From: Euphorbia lathyris
Lineage: Eukaryota > Streptophyta > Magnoliopsida > Malpighiales > Euphorbiaceae
Reading direction: 5' to 3'
Length of the DNA: 64,000 bases
Assembly: GCF_963576675.1 (NCBI RefSeq)
Contig: NC_088915.1
Span: 35,307,501 to 35,371,500 of the forward strand
The notes under the pieces: model-generated
Seen by the model: the letters and a program-made list of their open reading frames with translations, nothing else
What the model was told of the DNA's origin: nothing
Databases searched by the model: none
In this document: piece by piece, positions 19,741 to 31,557 of the stretch
Numbering within the stretch: the stretch's first letter is position 1
Layout: every line of letters begins with the position of its first letter
Position numbers and translations under genes: made by a program

Positions 19741-21550
19741 TGATAGGGGTGTTTCATCCTTATCTTTTAGCGTGATTTACGGTTTAATTTTAGATGAAAT
19801 AAATAAGTTTAATTGCAAAAATAGAATGTTTTCATAAAATAACGAAATAAAAATAAATTCCGTACTTTCGGTTAATTTTCCTTATTTTTGATTAATTTAG
19901 AAAATAAAAGGTCAAGCTAACTCGACTCTCGAGAATTGTATTTCAGGTACGAGCAAGGAGCAAAAAATCCTCCAACATACGCGGGGCGTATCACCCTCCA
20001 CGCGGGGCGTGGAACACATTGTCAGAAATAATTGCTCAATCCACAGGCACCACGTGGAACTTACCCACTGCCACGCGGGGCGTCCTACCTTCCACGCGGG
20101 GCGTATGAGCAATGATAAGCAATAATGTCTCAATCATGAATGTCAGACTGCAAGATCTTCTAAGTCAACTAACAATACGCGGGGCGTACAACCAGACACG
20201 CGGGGCGTGTATGGGAAGTTCTTCAGTCCAAAAATCCAGAGACTTATTTACGCGAGGCGTGCTTCAGCTACGCATGGCGTAAAAGACCCAATTCAAGCAA
20301 TAAAATCTCAGAAACTCAACCACGCAAGGCACACCCCAGTCTACGCGGGGCATGGTTGAGACAACAAGGTCTGGATTTGGTCCACATGTAGGAGATTTCT
20401 GACGGAATGGGCAAATACGCGGGGCATACGCCACCATACGCGAGGCGTATCATGGCAAATCTATAGAAAATCATGTTCCTCCATGCTTGTATCTTATGAA
20501 ATTACAATTCTACCCCTAGCTTGATGTGTATAAATAGGAGTGACTAGCACTCATTTAAAAAAAAGCTTTTGACATACAACTCTTTGTATAAATGGAGCTC
20601 TTGTTATATAGTTTGAGATTTTATTTTACATAGTAAAACTCTATCACCTTGAGAGCTTGTTCGTTGATTCTGGCATCCCGTTAAAGCTCCGTTCCATCTC
20701 CGTTCACCAAGCTCGAAAGCTCCACCTCCAAGTCTTAAGAGACGGCCTTAAGTCCGGTTAGCTAGTTCCGAGGGTGGATTCTTCCTTTTTCACTTGCTAA
20801 TTAGCTTGTACTCTTCCTATGTACTAGGCTTGGTTGTATTTCATATTTACATTCTCCATATTTATAATTTATGATTCATAATCTCTTTTTCTATATATGT
20901 GTTGATGTTTGTTACTTGTTTTGATACTCGTAATTGATTATTGTGTAGGAGAACGCGATTTCCGACGCCATTCGGGCTATCTTTAGGGATTCATATAGGT
21001 GTTGCCTTACCGAAAGTGACGCTCCGGAAACCGTAGGAATTGACAAGCCACGGAACTTACGGGCCCTAATTTCTGATCCCAAGCATTAGACACGCCTTGA
21101 CTAGGAACCACGTAGTCTAAGTACTTCACGGGTCGATCACACTACACGTAGTCGTCATTGCAAGAGTAAATCATTAACCGTATATATATTGGGAGTCATT
21201 GTTTGTCATATTTATAACTTATTGCCATCCGTATCATTTTGTAGAGTTTTTGTTATATAAATTTGTCTCACCGTAGTTAGGAGTAGTTTGTAGTTGTTCC
21301 CGAATCAACTCAAAGTATTCACCGCTTAGATAACGTATAAAACCGAGTCGTTTAATACTTGTAGTTATAAATCTCGTGGATTCGATACCCGGTCTTAACC
21401 GGATTATTACTTGATACGACGGGGTACACTTGCCCCTAAGTAGTAGCGTCTAGTAGAGATAGAGCATTTAGGAAGATCACATCCATAGTCGTAACGCACT
21501 TATCATAATATATATTTCTTAAAAACTCTACCTAGCCGTTTACGCCATCA
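19741..21550 (+). repeat. 3' LTR of element A
   Basis: From 'tgataggggtg' to 'ttacgccatca'. The six direct motif pairs lie at 19979-20448 with the same 20-21 bp spacing. Copy 4 is intact here (ACGCGGGGCGT) where the 5' LTR has ACACGGAGCGT, while copies 9-11 carry G-to-A changes (for example ACGCGGGGCAT). The TATA box is at 20529-20536. Confidence 0.95.
19979..20448. repeat. Six direct motif pairs in the 3' LTR of element A
   Basis: Same organisation as 639-1108, shifted by 19,340 bp. Spacing is preserved although some copies have decayed by transitions. Confidence 0.88.
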
Positions 21551-21555
21551 AAGTA
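21551..21555. repeat. Target-site duplication of element A, right copy (aagta)
   Basis: Matches 396-400. Confidence 0.92.
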
Positions 21556-21808
21556 TAAAAAAAAAACAAAGAAATACGGAGAGATCAATTACATATCCAT
21601 TGTAAGGGTATATATAGGACGTGTTGTGGTTAGAGTCTCTTTTTCTTTGGGCTTCTTCATGGGCCTATTTGGTAGGAATACGGGCCTTGATCCACCTTCC
21701 TCAACAGAATCCCCTCCTTGGAGGTCCCTTCAGTATTGATGTGAGATTTAAGAATATGAAATTGTCTTATGGCGTGACAAATAATAAGTTTTCCACAACT
21801 TCTGCATT

Positions 21809-22811
21809 ATGAATATAACTATGTCAGTTAGGGCGGCTTATGAATATAATTGTGTATGGGACGTTTATGAATATAATTGTGTTATTTGAGACGGCTTATG
21901 AATATAAATGAGTCGATTGGAACGAGTTATGAACATAATTGCGTCGCTTAGGACAGCTTATGAGTATAATTGAATCACATGGGGACGGCTTATTAATATA
22001 ATTGCGTCAAATAGGGATGACTTATAAATATAAATGTGTCGCTTGGGACGACTTATGAATATAACTGCGTCGCTTAGGACGACTTATGAGTATAATTACA
22101 TCACATGGGGACAACTTATGAACATAATTGTGTCATTTGGGATGACTTATATAATTGCATCACATAGGGATGGCTTGTGAACATAATTGCATCATATGAG
22201 ACCACTTATGAATATAAGTACATCACTTGGAACGACTTAGGAATATAATTGTTTCATTTGGGACGACTTATTAATATAATTGCATCATATGAGACGACTT
22301 CTGAATATAATTGCATCACTTGAGATGGCTTATTAACATAATTGCATTGCTTAGGATGGCTTATGAGTATAATTGTGTCACATGAAGACTGCTTGTGAAT
22401 ATAATTGTGTTATTTGGGACTGCTTATGAATATAATTGCATCACATGAAATAGTTTTTGAATATAATTGCATCATATGGGACGGCTTATGAATATAATTG
22501 CATCACTTAGGACGGTTTATGAACATAATTGTGTCACTTAGGATGACTTATGAGTATAATTGCATCACATGGCAATGGTTTATAAATATAATTGTGTCGT
22601 TTGGGGTCGGATTATGTGTATAATTGCATTATATGAGACAGTTTATGAATATAATTGCACCACATGAGACATCTTATACATATAATTGTATCACTTGAGA
22701 TAGCTTATGAATATAATTGCATCATATGGGGACAGCTTATGAATATAATTACCTTACTTGGAATGGCTTATGAACATAATTACGTCACTTATGAGGGCTT
22801 ATGAATATAAT
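21809..22811. repeat. Minisatellite: about 32 degenerate units of 31 bp
   Basis: Units follow the pattern 'atgaatataattgcatcac' plus 'ttgggacggctt', mostly 31-32 bp with a few shorter ones. Divergence between units is high, so the array is old. Certain unit pairs (one with 'cttaggac..ctt' followed by one beginning 'atgagtataattg' with 'tcacatggggac') recur four times, suggesting a higher-order structure. No long reading frame persists across it. The sequence before it (21556-21808) shows nothing recognisable. Confidence 0.9.
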
Positions 22812-24136
22812 ATCGGCCTTGTTTGAGGGTCGAGTTTATGAGTCTTTTGGGCGGCTGTATTCATGAGGACGCACCTAGTTACTAGGATCATTGGAGGGAC
22901 AGGTTTATGAAAGTAATAATTGATGTGATAGGCTGCCTTTGAAAAATTTATGTAGTCATCATTTAGATGGTTTTTAAGAAATTGATAACACCCTACTGTT
23001 AACTTTGGGGCAAAAGAGTAATAATCAAATGATAAAAGGATCTATCAACATAATACACGACCACATGGCTTAGATCCAGATCCACTTTGAGATGGACATA
23101 CGCTAGACAGGGCGAAGCAAACAGGATCCACCACGTGATATATATCCGCTCTAATATCTTCCTGAAACGTCTTCAAGAATAACTCGGGAATTAACACCAT
23201 TAATGGTATATTAATGGTAAAAACGGACAAATTCAAAGAATGAGCAATAAATATGATAAAGAACATTAATAGTAAGACTATTCGCATTTTATATCATTAA
23301 TTACAGATGATTACAAAATCCAATATAAATACCTCAATCTCAAGGCGTTCTAGGTACGCATTCTGATTTACTAAAGTGCTTTTGTCAATTACTATTATTC
23401 TCAATATCGATACTGACTTTGGCATTGAAATGTCCTCTATCGATTCCAATGGCACCTCACAAGGACAATCTCCGGCAAGAGTTACATTTAGCTAATATCA
23501 ACTGGTGCAGTGAGTGTGGAACTCTCAAGTTTTCAGAGTTTCACCATAAACAAAATGACATCTGAAGGTTTACTAGACCTCCCCTCAACACGGGTGACTG
23601 GTGATATCACTACGGGGAATTATGCCTTAGGGATTCTACCTTGCTTACTTCAGGAACCTCTACTCACACAACTGAACTTGTCATTCAGGACATTCAGGAT
23701 ACATCTCCCTAAACCTTCCAAGAAGAAGTCAAACTCGTAGTGGTGGCCCACATGGGTTATGAATCCATAGATCGTAGAAGGAAAATTCTGGGGAGCCATT
23801 ATGCTGGGATTGGCGCACCCATGCATAATCGCCCTCCGATCAATCCTCATTTGAGGGGAGTCTTTCTTAGTTCAGGAAGCACGTATCCTGGACTTTAGGA
23901 ATATCAAGTCACTAGTGCCCCAACGTTTCTTCAATGAGGTGCAGTCTTCGGGTCTTCTGCGGAACTCTCCTTCTTTATAGCGTCGAATCCTCCCTTATCT
24001 CATAACGTCGAATCAACGGTAAGCCACACTAAAAATGCATCTCTTCCTCTTTGGCAGCTATTTCATGACCCAAAAAGAGTGGAGACCCCTAGGGAACAGT
24101 GGCAATTTAATCCAGTAACAAGGCAAAGGCTATCCT
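22812..24136. other. Unassigned repeat-like region, possible Tat-type LTR relic
   Basis: No convincing gene. At 23406-23500 the sequence 'actgactttggcattgaaat', then 'gtcctc', and further on 'ggtgcagtgagtg' recalls the U5 end and leader of plant Tat-type LTRs. With the phrase at 360-390 this could be one LTR containing the minisatellite and hosting element A. Weak evidence. Confidence 0.25.
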
Positions 24137-25268
24137 TGAAGGAAAATAGACAAACCTAGGCGCAGCGGAAATATAAATTTTTTATCTATTTCCCTTTCCC
24201 AAGATCTGTTAATCGTTATTTCATACAAATAGGGATTAAATAATTGTACCTTTTCTGAAGATCAATCTACCATTGCAAACGAAGTGCCCATAACTTTTTA
24301 ACCGTATAAACAATGATAATAACATAAAAGAAAACGATTAGTAATCAACCAATGAATAACAATCTAAATTGATTGCCTCTAAAGGAATCCACACGAGATC
24401 AAAGAGGGAGTAAACGAAAGAGTAATTTAGACGAGATAATGTCGGAAGAATTCACAGCCTCCAATAATAGCTTGGCTTAAATATATAGGGGATGGGCTAT
24501 TTATAGCCTTCTCAAATCTAAATCCTAGTTGTATTAGTTAATTAATTAAATTAGAATCCAATTCGGAATAGGATTACTGATTAAATAATTAATTAAACAT
24601 TTATCATTATCTTAAATTATATCCTAATACAATTAGATAATGATCCTAATCCAATTAGATATTAATTTATGTTAGGGATAATTAATTAGAGTTATAATGA
24701 TATTAAAACTTCTAATTAACATTATCTCTAATCATATATTTTCATTTACAATCATAATCTAATTACAATTATTAATTAAATTATCATATCCCTGTTAATA
24801 CATAAATTTCAGCCCACATATATATACCCTCTAAATTACAATTCTGTCCTCTGGTTCCAAGTCCCATCTGCGATCCATTAGGTTCTTACCGTTGCTAGCC
24901 GTATATATTTATTGGAATTAATTCAACCTAATTAATTTCAACTTAATATATAACGGAAAGAATTCGAGGACTGTTACTAGTAGAACCATAAATATTCCCT
25001 CCAGAGTGATAAGAAGTCAGGTTGATACTGACGTTTACCTTTCCGCATTAGATCCAGTATAATTCGATCCTTCATCAGATATATCCTTATACAATTTTTT
25101 AACTATGGAATATGTCAAGTCACATATATTGAGACGTCTGTTTTACTTGTCCATGTAGAATTAACTCTGAATAGATAAGTTAAATGAAATCTTCATTTCT
25201 ACTCGTAACCCTATCACCTTGCAAGGATTTCCAGTTAATTCTCCACAATAGGCCATGGATATATCTAA
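24137..25268 (-). mobile_element. Angela-like LTR fragment, minus strand
   Basis: Read on the minus strand it matches the 3' two-thirds of the LTR family seen intact at 43211-45294: shared 'atccttgcaaggtgatag', 'ttgcaaacgaagtgcccata' (here on plus) and the terminal 'tttccgctg' region. It ends at 24137 ('tgaaggaaaatagac' on plus, complement of '...ccttca'). The 5' third of the LTR is missing. It faces the solo LTR at 25408-27229. Confidence 0.75.
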
Positions 25269-25407
25269 GGGTGTTCATCGGTCGGTTCAGTCTGGAAACC
25301 GAAATAACCAAAACCGAATAGCCTTAAAAATAAAAACGAACCTAACCGAATAATAATAAATAACCGAACCGAACCGAACCGGCCAAATTATTTCGGTTGG
25401 TTTGGTT
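25269..25407. repeat. AACCG/CGGTT-rich short repeat segment
   Basis: 'gggtgttcatcggtcggttc' is followed by several 'accgaaccga' units and 'cggttggtttggttt'. This composition is common in short dispersed plant repeats. The segment resumes after the solo LTR at 27235 ('tagttattcggtttcc'), which then abuts truncated gag. Confidence 0.45.
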
Positions 25408-27229
25408 TGTTGGAGTTTAGTGTCCTAAAGAAAAATTTTTTTATGATATAAATATTAATGAATAAATTGTTTATTTAGTCATTTGTTTAATCAGATATAT
25501 AGCATTAAAATGTAACTATATATAAAGGCACAAATCTTTCATAAAGAAAGTAATCCTAAGTTTGTTTAAGTAATTATAAAGTGTTCATACAGGCATGAAG
25601 TGAGACTATACTTTATAATAAGATCAATAAACTTAAAATTAACCCAAGTCAAGTAATATGTTATAGGGGTTGGCATATTACTATTGAGACTTGCATGTAA
25701 CAGTGTTTTCTGTCGAGACAGAAAGCTGACCTCACAAGCTTTAGATATTTGAATATCTAGACAGTTACATGGATCCAGTGAAGGAGTTCATTGGGATTGG
25801 GACCCGACTTGAGATAACATCATGGATTAATTTATCTGAAAGTGTCAACTGTTCATCTCATTGGTATTAGTAGGTATAACTAATCATCAGACTCAAACAT
25901 TCGTTAATTAGTGATTCTGGATTATGGAGTCTGGTACTTTGATTCTGTGCGAGCACGATCCAACAAGTGAGAGTCTGGGGTGTGTGAGAGCAGGGTTGGG
26001 TATCACACAAAGTAATTACAGAATAGTTAATGTCAGATTGAGCATTCGTCACTCCCGATAAGTGGGAGATATATCCAAATGGCCGCTTATGGTGAATTAA
26101 CTGAAATCCTTGCAAGGTGATAGAGTTAAGAGCAGAAATAGATATTTCACTTAACTTATCTTTCAGAGTGAATTCAACATGTACAAGTAAAACGGACTCT
26201 TCGTTATATGTAACCTTGACACGTTCCATGGTTATAAGAAATTGACCAATAGCATATAGTTGATGAATGATCATATTATATTGTACCTAATGCAGAAAGG
26301 TTAACGTCAGTTATCAACCTGGCTTCTCAATTGCTCTGGGGGAATATCATAGGTTCTGCTAGTAACAACTCGCGACAGTATTCCGTTATATATATGTTGG
26401 AAATTAACCATGATAAATTAATTTCAAAGGATATATACGACTAGTGGCAATAAAGGACCTAATGGGTCGCATATGGGACTTGGAATCAGAGGACGAAAAT
26501 GTAATTAGTGAGACACTAATATATGGGCCGAAATTTGTAACTAAATTAGGGATATTTAATTTGATTTAATAATTATAATTAGATTATGATTGTAAATTAA
26601 ATTAAAGGATTACCTGATAATATTAATTAGAGGTTTTTAATGTGATTGAAACTCTAATTAATTATCCCTAACAATAATTAAATTATTAATTTGATTAATA
26701 ATATTATCTAGATATAATTAGTTATTATTTAGATAATAATAAAGTGTTTATTTAATTATCTAATTAGTAATCCTATTCCGAATAAGATTCTAATTATTTA
26801 ATTACCTAACACAATTGGGATTAGGGTTTTGAGAAGTCTATAAATAGACACCCTAACCCCTAAATTTCGACCAACACATTCAAAGGGCAAGAGGAACCGT
26901 TCCATCTCGGCTAATTTACATTATTTCTAACTCTCTCTTTGATCTCGTATCGATTTCTGTTAGAGGCAATCATTACGATTGCTATTATTAAGGTTGATTA
27001 CTGATTAGTTATTGTTTTCTGTGTTGAACAAAAATGTCTGTTGCTCACGGATTGAATATAAGAAGTTGTGGGCACTTCGTTTGCAACTGTAGATAGTTCT
27101 TCATAAAAGGTATTTCATTCTATCCCTCTTTATATGAAATAACAATTAACAGATCTTGGAAAATGGAAATAGATAAAATAGATAAAATTTTATTATTCCG
27201 CTACACCTAGGCTTGTCTATTTTTCTACA
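25408..27229 (+). mobile_element. Solo LTR of an Angela-like copia element
   Basis: Starts 'tgttggagtttagtgtcct', ends 'tatttttctaca', and is flanked by the perfect 5-bp duplication 'tggtt' (25403-25407 and 27230-27234). It is a diverged relative of the 2.08-kb LTRs at 43211 and 49929. No PBS or internal sequence follows, so it arose by recombination between the two LTRs of one insertion. A TATATATAA-like box is present near 25517. Confidence 0.88.
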
Positions 27230-27237
27230 TGGTTTAG

Positions 27238-28251
27238 TTATTCGGTTTCCATTGCCTTTCTGCTGCTCTTCTTGTCCTTCCTCGGGGTAGGACAACTTGA
27301 CTTGATATGGCCAGTTTGATGACATTCAAAGCATGTGATGGGCTTTGAGCTTTCTTTCTTATATATGTTGTCGCTTGACTCAACTTTGTATTTGTCATTC
27401 CTTTTGAATGGCTTTTTGTTGTACTTGTCATTCTTGCGAAACAGCTTCTTCATCTTTCTAGTGAACATGGTCATTTCTTCATCATCCGATGAGTCACCAT
27501 CGGTAGAGTCAGCTTTCATGACAACAGATTTTTGCTTCTTGTCTTTAGAATTTTCCTTCACCTTAAAGTTCTTCATTGAGATCTCATGGGTCAGCAGAGA
27601 TCCAATGAGCTCATCGTACTTGTAGGTGGTCAAGTCCTGAGCTTCTTCAACGACAGTCTTGTGTGCTTGCCAGCTTTGGGGAAGACTCCTCAGTATCTTC
27701 TTCACTTGTTCTTCCTCAGTGAAGTACTTGTCGAGTCTCTTGAGCTCGTTGATTATATTGGTGAATCTTGAGTTCATCTCAGAGATTCCTTCACCATTGC
27801 TCATCTCGAACAGCTCGTACAACTGCATATGTTAGTTCACCTTGGACTCCTTGACCTTGCTAGTTCCTTCGTAGGTGACCTCTAGCTTCTTCCAGATTTC
27901 TTGTGCTAACTCACAACCTGAAATCTTATTGTACTTTACAGCACCTAGAGCATAGTGAAGCATGTTTATAGCCAAGGCATGGTTTTGCAATTTCTTGAGG
28001 TCATCCTCTGACCACTTAGCCTCTTCCTTGACGACCTTTTGGCCGTCAACAGTTTCATAAGGAACAAATGGGCCTTGGACTATAGAAAGCCATGCACTCA
28101 TATTTTTTGCCTGAATGAAATTTTTCATCATGTTCTTCCAAAAGGTATAGTTAGACCCGAATAACAGTGGAGGCCTAGAGATGGATAATCCCTCAGAGAG
28201 TATCTGAGTTTTCTGATTTCCAGGGAGGAAACGAGTGATGTTCTCAGCCAT
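27238..28251 (-). pseudogene. gag: Truncated Sirevirus-type gag (element G)
   Basis: Minus strand. 'MAENITRFLPGNQKTQILSEG' is close to the gag start of element D (58274). The UBN2-type copia gag domain continues to a TAA near 27829 where D has Gln ('KVNQHM' against 'KVN*HM'), then through 'GEGISEMNSRFTNIINELKR' to the zinc knuckle CFECHQTGHIKSSC. The frame ends abruptly after 'SSRKAM', where D continues 'KAMVATWSDSD'. The CGGTT-rich segment begins there, so everything downstream (protease onward) is missing. Confidence 0.85.
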
Positions 28252-28299
28252 TATGGGGATCAGCTCAAGATAGTTATATCTTGTACACTGAGCTGGTTA

Positions 28300-28313
28300 A
28301 GCTCTGATACCAC
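28300..28313 (-). promoter_or_regulatory. PBS of element G (initiator tRNA-Met type)
   Basis: The minus strand reads GTGGTATCAGAGC, adjoining the LTR at 28315. This is the standard plant copia PBS complementary to initiator tRNA-Met. Confidence 0.8.
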
Positions 28314-28314
28314 T

Positions 28315-29667
28315 TGTCGGTCCCGTGTAACGTGACAAGATTAGTTCCAAGGGAGGGGTTAGGAACTATTTAAAATTTTCTTCAAAGGCTGACTTATATT
28401 TAGAACTAAGACTTTTACTAAGTCTTTTAGCACAACAATGCTGAGTAAGGTTAAAGGCAGATTTAGTCAACTGCTGACTAAAACTGTTTCTACCGTGATC
28501 AGGAGATAGCACTTAAGTCTATTCCTGAACTCAACTCTCAGATTACTCAACTCAACGTATGTTCGTTAAGGTTTTACTAGGCAGTACTTAGCAAGCAATA
28601 TATATAAAGGAGTAAAGGGTTAGAAGTTATCCAGCAGACTTATCCTGGTTCGGCCTCTCCGCCTACGTCCAGTCCCTGGAATTCCTTCCGAGCTTTTCAA
28701 ATCCTCTATTGAGCTCTTTAAAGGTAGAGCACAAACCGTTTACAAATAGTCACTGAGTATACAAGAGTATCTTCCTCTATTCTTCTACTCAATACTATAT
28801 CTACCGCTGAGTGCTATAACCGAGCAACTCAGCTTCTCCTTTCTATACTTCTAGAAATGATAAAGTGTTTGTTCTACAAAAGCTAAGAACACTTTAGATG
28901 AATTAATCACTCTAGACTTTTACACAAAGATATGAATTGGTGTAAGAAATTGCTTTGCTTTTCAATACAGAACTTCGAGTTATGATTTGGTCAGCGTTTC
29001 GACTTAATAAAGATATGCATCGAATGAAGCGTTTGAGAGGTCTATTTATAGTGACACTTGAGGCACCAGTCATTTTGAATTTTGAAATAACCTTTGGAGG
29101 GAAACGGCTTCATATCGCTTTCACTCGGTCAGTGCTCAGCATCTTCGGCCAATAAGAACGTTGCATCTTCTGTCTTCGTCAGGGATCAGTTGCTTTTGCT
29201 CAGGCTGGTCAGAGTGTCTCCACATTGTGGGAAAAGTCTTCCAGACAGCTTTCTGCTTCATTTGAAAATTTTCTTAAGTGGAAATACTTTGTCTCCAAGT
29301 TGTCCAGGCCAGCTGCTGACCTGACTTCCTTGTCGATTGACTCAGCAGCTTCGTCTTGAAGCTTTTGAAAAGGCTTCTCGATCCTTCTCTCCGCTGGGCT
29401 ATGTTTTGTTTTGCTTGTGTCGCGTTTTGGTTCTGCTTGGGCCGTGTGGCTTTCAACAGTTGAATTGGGCTTGGCTTTCTCTTCTCGATCCTTACACTTT
29501 TAATGTCTTGATTCTTATAAATCCAATTTACTCAACATTAAACAAACACATCAGTATTAATAAATCAAAGCACTTAATTTATTGTGTTAGAATATTTTTA
29601 TCATGGTGAATTAACTATATTTAAATAATTTTGTCAAATCAAAATCATATGGAAAGGTGTTTCAACA
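28315..29667 (-). repeat. LTR of Sirevirus-like fragment G
   Basis: Plus-strand limits 'tgtcggtcccgtgt' and 'aaaggtgtttcaaca'. Diverged homologue (1,353 bp) of the LTRs of D at 39010 and 58337, with shared 'tatcctggttcggcctctc' and 'tacgtccagtccc'. Rich in GTCAGC/CTCAGC words like D. Confidence 0.85.
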
Positions 29668-31557
29668 GAGATATCTGGACAATTATATGGATCCGGTGAA
29701 GGAATTCGGGTAAATTACATACGTGGTGTACAATCTTTACCCGTAATCACACTTTGGTGTACAACCAAAATTTTTTCACACTAAACTGTACAACCTTTTA
29801 GTGACCTCCCACTAAAGGGAGAGAGAGAAAAGAATTAATATTAAAAAAAAGTAAAAAATAAAAGAAAATATAATTAAGGGGTAAATTAGTCATTTAGCGT
29901 TAGGTGGGATCCATTTTATTTGTTAGGAGGTTAAAAGTGATGAGGTGGCGCGTTGACCAGGCGTTGAACGGTCAAAATTACCTGCTGTACACTTTAGTGG
30001 GAGGTCACTAAAAGGTTGTACAGTTTACTGTGACAAAATTTTGGTTGTACACCAAAGTGTGATTACGGATAAAGGTTGTACACCACGTATGTAATTTACC
30101 CGAAGGAATTCATTAGGATTGGGGACCCGATTTGAGATAATAGGATGGATGGATCTATCCTATGTCACATGTTCATCATATTGGTATTAGTAGGTATAAG
30201 TAATACTCAGACTCAAATGAATGTTAATTAGTGATTCTGAATTATGGAGTGTGATACTTTGACTTTGTTCAAACACAATCCATAACAGGGAGGACCCTAG
30301 GTTGTGTGCGGGCAGGCGTTGGGTATCACATGAAGTAATTGTAGAATAGTTAATATTAGATTGAGTATTCATCACTCCTGATAAATGGGAGACATATCCA
30401 GGATCACTTGTGGAAGACTTGACTCCAAATCCTTGCAATGTGATAGATTAAAAGTTGAAATGGAGATTTCACTTAATGTATCCATTCGGAGTTAACTCTA
30501 CCTGAACAAGTAAAATGAACGTCTCGCTATATGTGACTTGACACTATCCATAGTCATAAGATTCGTTCGAGGATATAGTTGGTGAAGGATCGGATTATAC
30601 TGGACCTAATACGGAAAGGTCAACGACAGAATCAACCTATTTTCTTATAGCTCTGGGGAAATATTTACGGTTCTGCTATTCACAGTCCACGCACTCATTC
30701 TGATATACAAAAGGTTGAATGTAATTTTGGAAATTAATTCAATGGATGTATACGACTAGTAGCAATAAGAACCTAATGGGTCACACATAACACTTGGAAC
30801 TAAAAGAGGACATAATAGTAATTTATGAATGGAGGATTAAAATTGTTTAATTATGGATTAAAGGGGGGTCGAATTTTGTATACATACAAATATATGTATA
30901 TTTTAGTTAATTTATTTAGATGATTATAATTGGATTATAATTGTGGTTAAATTAATTATAGGATAAATAAGTTAAGAGGTTTAATGTGATTATATCTCTA
31001 ATTATTATCTTATCAATAAATAAATATTATTTATTATATTTAGATATAATTATAGATAATATTAATAAGAGTGTTATTTGGAATAAGACTCTGATTAAGT
31101 GATCTTTTTTTTTTTTTGAAGACTCTGATTAAGTGATCTAATTCAATCTAACTAGGGTTTAGATTTGAGAGGATATAAATACTCTCCTATATGAGAATTT
31201 TGGCAAACACATATAGATACCAAGAGTTGGAATTTTGGCCACCATAGATTGAGGAAGAAATCATCCCGCTTGTCTCCATTCGATTAATTTTTATCTCTAT
31301 TTCTCTTTCCTTGATCTCGTGTTGATTTGTTAGAGGCAATCTTTATTGATTGTTATTCTTTGGTTGAGATTCTAATCGTTTGATTGTTTGTTTTAATTGT
31401 GCTCATGAAACTTGGGATTAAGAGTTGTGGGCACTTCAATTAAGGTATTTCGTTCTATCCCTCTTTATATGAAATAACATTTAACGGATCTTTGTTAAAG
31501 AAAATAGGTAAAAAAAGTTATATTTCTGTTGCTCCTGTATTTGCCTATTTCCCTTCA
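29668..31557 (+). mobile_element. 5'-truncated Angela-like LTR (H), interrupted by a MITE
   Basis: Begins inside the LTR ('gatatctggacaattatatg', compare 'gatatctggacagttacata' at 43560) directly at the end of element G. It continues after the insert at 29708-30111 through 'ttgggcacttc'-type sequence to the terminal '...ttgcctatttcccttca'. No PBS follows, so it is a solo or broken LTR. Short minus-strand ORFs within it are not genes. Confidence 0.8.
29708..30101. mobile_element. Mutator-like MITE with long TIRs
   Basis: 394 bp. GGGTAAATTACATACG at the left end and its reverse complement CGTATGTAATTTACCC at the right end begin a TIR of about 110 bp with few mismatches. The 10-bp direct repeat 'gaaggaattc' flanks it (29698-29707, 30102-30111), and related LTRs have only one copy at this place. 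TSD length of 9-10 bp plus long TIRs points to the Mutator superfamily. It has no coding capacity. Confidence 0.88.

Larger units (their letters stand above)
401..21550 (+). mobile_element. Element A: pol-less Athila-like Ty3 LTR retrotransposon, host of nested element B
   Basis: Two near-identical LTRs (401-2214 and 19741-21550) begin TG, end CA and are bounded by the 5-bp direct repeat 'aagta' (396-400, 21551-21555), so this is one insertion. Subtracting element B and its duplicated 5 bp leaves about 9,475 bp. Order: LTR, PBS complementary to tRNA-Asp, gag (one stop), six inverted motif pairs, TATA box, accessory ORF of ATHILA ORF-1 type, three more inverted motif pairs, non-coding tail, PPT, LTR. 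No protease, RT, RNase H or integrase is present in any frame. This matches the class called TR-GAG (terminal repeat with gag only), with an extra accessory gene. Mobility would require enzymes in trans from a related Athila element. Element B interrupts the 3' non-coding part. Confidence 0.93.

Noticed and set aside
25867..26274. 135-residue minus-strand ORF in the solo LTR
   Set aside because: Related LTRs have it broken; sequence similarity is at the LTR DNA level only.
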